A stretch of 24,545 nucleotides of DNA from RGIG1828 sp045592485. GTDB lineage: Bacteria > Bacillota > Clostridia > UMGS1810. The notes below the pieces were generated by a model. That model was given only the letters and a program-made list of their open reading frames with translations, made no database searches and was not told where the DNA came from. Position 1 is the first letter of the stretch. The number at the start of each line of letters is the position of its first letter. Below are positions 21,673 to 24,545 of this stretch, piece after piece. Both the position numbers and the translations under genes were made by a program. The DNA lies in the NCBI GenBank assembly GCA_045592485.1, contig JAZNUS010000168.1, positions 1 through 24,545 of the forward strand, given 5' to 3'.

Positions 21673-22572
21673 TCAGATATCAAGCTTTTTAACTAAATTT
21701 ACTTTTTGCTGCGCAAAACTACGATAGCTCATGCCGGTAATCTTTTTGAAAATTCTGCTCATGTATGCAGGATCCTCTATCCCCACATTTTCTGCAGCTT
21801 CTCTGAGAGACAAATTCTGATTCTCCATTAGTGATATGGCAGTTTTTATTCTGTACTGGTTAAGATAATTTATGATTCCCATTCCCATAACATTTTTAAA
21901 TGTCCGGTGAAGATGACCTTCCGATATTCCGAGATAAGCAGCAATCAATTCAATAGTTAGCTTTTCTTTGTAATTGTCACTGATGTATTGAGTGGTCCTC
22001 TGAGCATATACATATTCAGATGGCGGATATTTTTTATGAGTATTATCCAATTTATCAAGTACATAGTTTGTCAGAACACCCAAAAGAGAAAACCATTTGC
22101 CTATTGCCTGAATTTCATTGCCGTGATTCTGAGATAAATGAAGTGCACTGATGTTTTTTATAAGATTCAAAACCGTGTCGTGTATTTCGTCAATATTCTG
22201 ATTTGCAGGAATTAAAACCGTTCTTTTTTCTTCAACTGATTTTTTGAATTGTTCCATATCGGTGATTTCATCCGAACGATACTTCTTCAGGTTGTATTCA
22301 ACATCAACCCCAACCGTTGTGTGTCTTTGACGCATTTTCCCAAAGGAAGAAGTGTCACAGCCTTTATCGCAGAAAATAGCGTTAATTCTTCTGCCTGTGT
22401 GAAGTTCTTCAGTGCCGTCAAAGTTTTTGTATAAAATGTCTCCCTCTTCAACAAGACAGATTTCCATAAAATCTTTGATATAATCAAATCTGTTCCTGAG
22501 TTTTTCTACATCAACACTGCAAGCAAAGCGTATTTTGGGTATTCCCAGAAATTCCACCTCATAAAAAACCAT
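21673..22572 (-). CDS. AraC-family transcriptional regulator
   Basis: This is a 299-residue DNA-binding regulator. The C-terminal 100 residues contain the double helix-turn-helix domain of the AraC/XylS family: LTIELIAAYLGISEGHLHRTFK as first helix-turn-helix, and LSLREAAENVGIEDPAYMSRIFKKITG as second with its conserved signature. The N-terminal 200 residues are a sensor region that I cannot assign to a named ligand domain; they include a Cys pair (FCDKGCD). A TTG at 22587 is possible. The ATG at 22572 with GAGGG about 8 nt upstream is preferred. It is transcribed away from the GH127 gene, with a shared 164-bp control region, so it most likely regulates that glycosidase and perhaps itself. 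Confidence 0.92.
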   Translation of the reverse strand: MVFYEVEFLGIPKIRFACSVDVEKLRNRFDYIKDFMEICLVEEGDILYKNFDGTEELHTGRRINAIFCDKGCDTSSFGKMRQRHTTVGVDVEYNLKKYRSDEITDMEQFKKSVEEKRTVLIPANQNIDEIHDTVLNLIKNISALHLSQNHGNEIQAIGKWFSLLGVLTNYVLDKLDNTHKKYPPSEYVYAQRTTQYISDNYKEKLTIELIAAYLGISEGHLHRTFKNVMGMGIINYLNQYRIKTAISLMENQNLSLREAAENVGIEDPAYMSRIFKKITGMSYRSFAQQKVNLVKKLDI

Positions 22573-22602
22573 AACTTTCACCCTCAAAACATTATTTTTT
22601 TG

Positions 22603-22631
22603 ATTTTATCATAAAATATCAGTTTTGTCCA
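22603..22631 (-). promoter_or_regulatory. Promoter of the AraC-type regulator, with overlapping palindrome
   Basis: On the minus strand TGGACA (22631-22626), a 17-bp spacer and TAAAAT (22608-22603) preceded by TGA form an extended -10 promoter. ATTTTAT and ATAAAAT at 22603-22617 are perfect 7-bp inverted arms around one C, covering the -10. This could be a binding site for autoregulation, or simply A/T symmetry. Confidence 0.55.
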
Positions 22632-22650
22632 TATTTGATGGTAAAATCTA

Positions 22651-22678
22651 TTTACAAAAAACAATTATTCTGTATAAT
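22651..22678 (+). promoter_or_regulatory. Promoter of the GH127-type glycosidase gene
   Basis: TTTACA (22651-22656) is followed by 16 bp and a perfect TATAAT (22673-22678). The start would be near 22685, about 50 nt before the ATG. It is back-to-back with the regulator promoter, 20 bp apart, so a protein bound between them could affect both. Confidence 0.65.
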
Positions 22679-22736
22679 AAGCCTTAACGACGAATATTAA
22701 AGGCGTTTTTAAAATTTTTTCACGAGGTGTATTACA

Positions 22737-24545
22737 ATGAAATTTTATCAAAAGCTTCAAATGTTCCCTGTGGGGTCAATAAAGGCCTCAGGTTTTCTGA
22801 AAGACCAGATGAAGCGCGGAAAAGATGGAATTTGCGGTCATCTTCATGAGCTTGAACCCGAAATGATTGCAGATCCGTTTGTCAATAAAACCTATGTAGA
22901 GGCATGGGGAGACGGAGACCAGTCAGGATGGGGCGCTGAAATTTCCGGAAACTATTGGTACGGATATATTCAATTCGCTTTCATCCTTGGCGATGAAGAA
23001 ATGATAGAAACATCACGAAAATGGGTTGAAGGGGTTTTAAAAAATCAAAAGAAAGACGGATACCTTGGTACATATTTTGAAGATGACGCAGACATCTGCG
23101 ATGATTTCAACGCCTGGGGAACATCGAGAGGAATGATGGCACTTCTTGCATATTATGAAGCCACAGGCGACAAAAGAGTTCTTGACGCAGTTCACAGGTG
23201 TATGAAATGGTTTTGTTGCATGTGGTCCGGCGATAACAAAACATCTTATGCAGGAGGAAGTATCATTGAACCAATGATTCTCACCTATTACTACACAGGC
23301 GATGAAGAACTGGTAAATTTTTCCGAAGACTATCTGGATTTTATGTGCCGGAATGACCTTTACAAATTATCATACAAGGCTATGCTTTCCGATGAATTCT
23401 ATTATCATGCATATCACAGTGCATGCATTGGCACAAAGCTGCGTCTTCCTGCATTGGTTTACAGCGCAACCGGAAAAGATATATACCTCAAAGCCTCAGA
23501 AAATTTCATTAAAAAGAACAGAGACAAATCAATTCAGCTCACAGGCGGTGCGGTATCATCCACAGAGTATAACGGACCAAAAGGCTCCGTGAGAGAATCG
23601 GAATATTGTACATTCACTACTCTTACTCAGGCTTATTACTATCTTTCATATATTACCGGAAAGCCTGAATACGGTGATTTTATGGAAGAAGTGTTCTATA
23701 ATGGTGCTCAGGGAGCAAGAAAAAAAGATGAAAAAGCCATAGCCTACCTCAGCGCACCAAATCAGGTTTATGCAACTGACAGATCATCGGCAGTTTTCGG
23801 AACTCAACAGGTTTATGCCCCATGTTTCCCCACTTCATGCTGCCCTGTTAATGCAGTAGCGATTATCCCTTGCTTTATTAAAGGAATGATGCTCAGAGAC
23901 GACGAAGATAATGTTTATGCAGTTTGCTACGGTCCGTGTTCCCTTGAATATAACGGAATCGCTATTGAAGAAAAAACCCTTTATCCTTTCAGAAACAGCG
24001 TTTGTTTTGAAATCGGTTCAGACAAAGCTTTTGCACTGAATCTTAAATTACCAATTTGGGCTAAGGGATATACCATCAGAATTAATGGAGAAAAAACAAA
24101 AAAATGCGAAACCAAAGACGGTTATATAAAGATTTTCAAAGAATGGAAAAAGGGAGACCTGGTAGAACTCGCTTTTGATGCAGAAATAGAAGTTCTGACA
24201 GTTGATGACAGTGACGGAAGCAAAAAATATCCTTTGGCTGTAAAATACGGCGCTCTGCTTTATTCATATCACATTCCCGAAAATTGGGTTCCCATTGAAG
24301 GGAATCCCATGACTCCCCTTCCGGATGGATGGGGCTGGTATAATGTAATGCCTGATTTTAAAGAAGCAGATGTGAAGGATGCTCACGAAATGCTTGCAAG
24401 AAGACGGGAACAATATTCGTGGAATTTTGCAATTGACGAAAACCTCTCTGCCAAGGATTTTGAAATTGAAGAAATTGAGCCTTGCGGTTATGCCTGGGAA
24501 AATCCAATGATAAAGCTTCATACGCACTGCTACAAAGCTCCTTAT
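22737..24545 (+). CDS. GH127-type glycosidase (DUF1680, beta-L-arabinofuranosidase-like), partial at the right edge
   Basis: An open frame of 603 codons begins with ATG (GAGGTG 8 nt upstream) and runs off the window without a stop. The protein resembles the GH127/DUF1680 family of (alpha/alpha)6-barrel retaining enzymes, the best known being Bifidobacterium HypBA1, which removes beta-L-arabinofuranose. In HypBA1 a zinc-bound cysteine (C417) is the nucleophile, with E338, C340 and C418 as further ligands. Here E289-Y-C291 and C368-C369 (in PTSCCPVN) occupy the same pattern, with exactly the same 77-residue spacing from the first to the second Cys site. The barrel region (about 60-380) is rich in Trp, Tyr and Gly, and a beta-rich domain follows. 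There is no signal peptide, so it is probably intracellular. The exact substrate is unproven. It is divergent from an AraC regulator. Confidence 0.88.
   Translation, partial: MKFYQKLQMFPVGSIKASGFLKDQMKRGKDGICGHLHELEPEMIADPFVNKTYVEAWGDGDQSGWGAEISGNYWYGYIQFAFILGDEEMIETSRKWVEGVLKNQKKDGYLGTYFEDDADICDDFNAWGTSRGMMALLAYYEATGDKRVLDAVHRCMKWFCCMWSGDNKTSYAGGSIIEPMILTYYYTGDEELVNFSEDYLDFMCRNDLYKLSYKAMLSDEFYYHAYHSACIGTKLRLPALVYSATGKDIYLKASENFIKKNRDKSIQLTGGAVSSTEYNGPKGSVRESEYCTFTTLTQAYYYLSYITGKPEYGDFMEEVFYNGAQGARKKDEKAIAYLSAPNQVYATDRSSAVFGTQQVYAPCFPTSCCPVNAVAIIPCFIKGMMLRDDEDNVYAVCYGPCSLEYNGIAIEEKTLYPFRNSVCFEIGSDKAFALNLKLPIWAKGYTIRINGEKTKKCETKDGYIKIFKEWKKGDLVELAFDAEIEVLTVDDSDGSKKYPLAVKYGALLYSYHIPENWVPIEGNPMTPLPDGWGWYNVMPDFKEADVKDAHEMLARRREQYSWNFAIDENLSAKDFEIEEIEPCGYAWENPMIKLHTHCYKAPY

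Noticed and set aside
1..24545. CRISPR array, IS element, phage genes, tRNA or rRNA genes
   Set aside because: No regularly spaced repeats, transposase or integrase motifs, or tRNA-like folds with a TTCGAATC-type arm were recognised on either strand.

Overview
The window is AT-rich, gene-dense and almost entirely interpretable. It most likely comes from an anaerobic, spore-forming Firmicute of the class Clostridia. The reasons are the spore maturation pair spmA/spmB, the membrane diadenylate cyclase CdaA with its YbbR partner, a CpsB/C/D bacterial tyrosine-kinase module of Gram-positive type, strong AGGAGG-like ribosome binding sites, frequent TTG starts and a B12-dependent diol/glycerol dehydratase. 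The genus cannot be named from the sequence. No tRNA, rRNA, CRISPR array, insertion sequence or phage gene was seen.

Layout from left to right. (1) 157-2325, plus strand: a two-component system made of a LytTR response regulator and a GHKL sensor kinase of the AgrC/HPK10 type, with its own promoter and a perfect 19-bp terminator hairpin. (2) 2339-7792, minus strand: a compact operon for adenosylcobalamin-dependent diol/glycerol dehydratase. It holds large, medium and small subunits, both reactivase subunits and a PduO-type cobalamin adenosyltransferase, behind a sigma-A-like promoter at about 7873-7904. No microcompartment shell or aldehyde-processing genes are present here. (3) 8078-12249, minus strand: a five-gene operon (TrmH-family RNA methyltransferase, cdaA, cdaR, endonuclease III, RluA-family pseudouridine synthase) with a visible promoter and terminator. 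(4) 12334-12762, plus strand: a single DMT/YdcZ-type membrane protein whose stop codon abuts that of spmB. (5) 12763-16299, minus strand: a tyrosine phosphoregulatory module (CpsC, CpsD, CpsB) followed by spmA and spmB, with a terminator-like hairpin that contains the spmA Shine-Dalgarno sequence. (6) 16328-21578, minus strand: pfkA, a small two-helix membrane protein, valS and folC. (7) 21673-24545: an AraC-family regulator divergent from a GH127-type (DUF1680) glycosidase that runs off the right edge.

How the genes work together. The dehydratase operon is a self-contained B12 catalytic unit: the adenosyltransferase makes the cofactor, CDE-type subunits dehydrate 1,2-diols or glycerol to aldehydes, and the reactivase swaps out damaged cofactor. 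The CdaA/CdaR pair makes and controls cyclic di-AMP. The CpsB/C/D set controls surface polysaccharide assembly through a tyrosine phosphorylation cycle, although no glycosyltransferases lie beside it. The AraC/GH127 pair looks like a local sugar-sensing and arabinoside-degrading unit.

No wholly new system is evident. The points most worth a second look are the mixed targeting character of the shell-less dehydratase (encapsulation-like helix on the medium subunit only), the spmA start region buried in a terminator-like hairpin, and the cdaA-cdaR operon that carries nth where glmM is usual.
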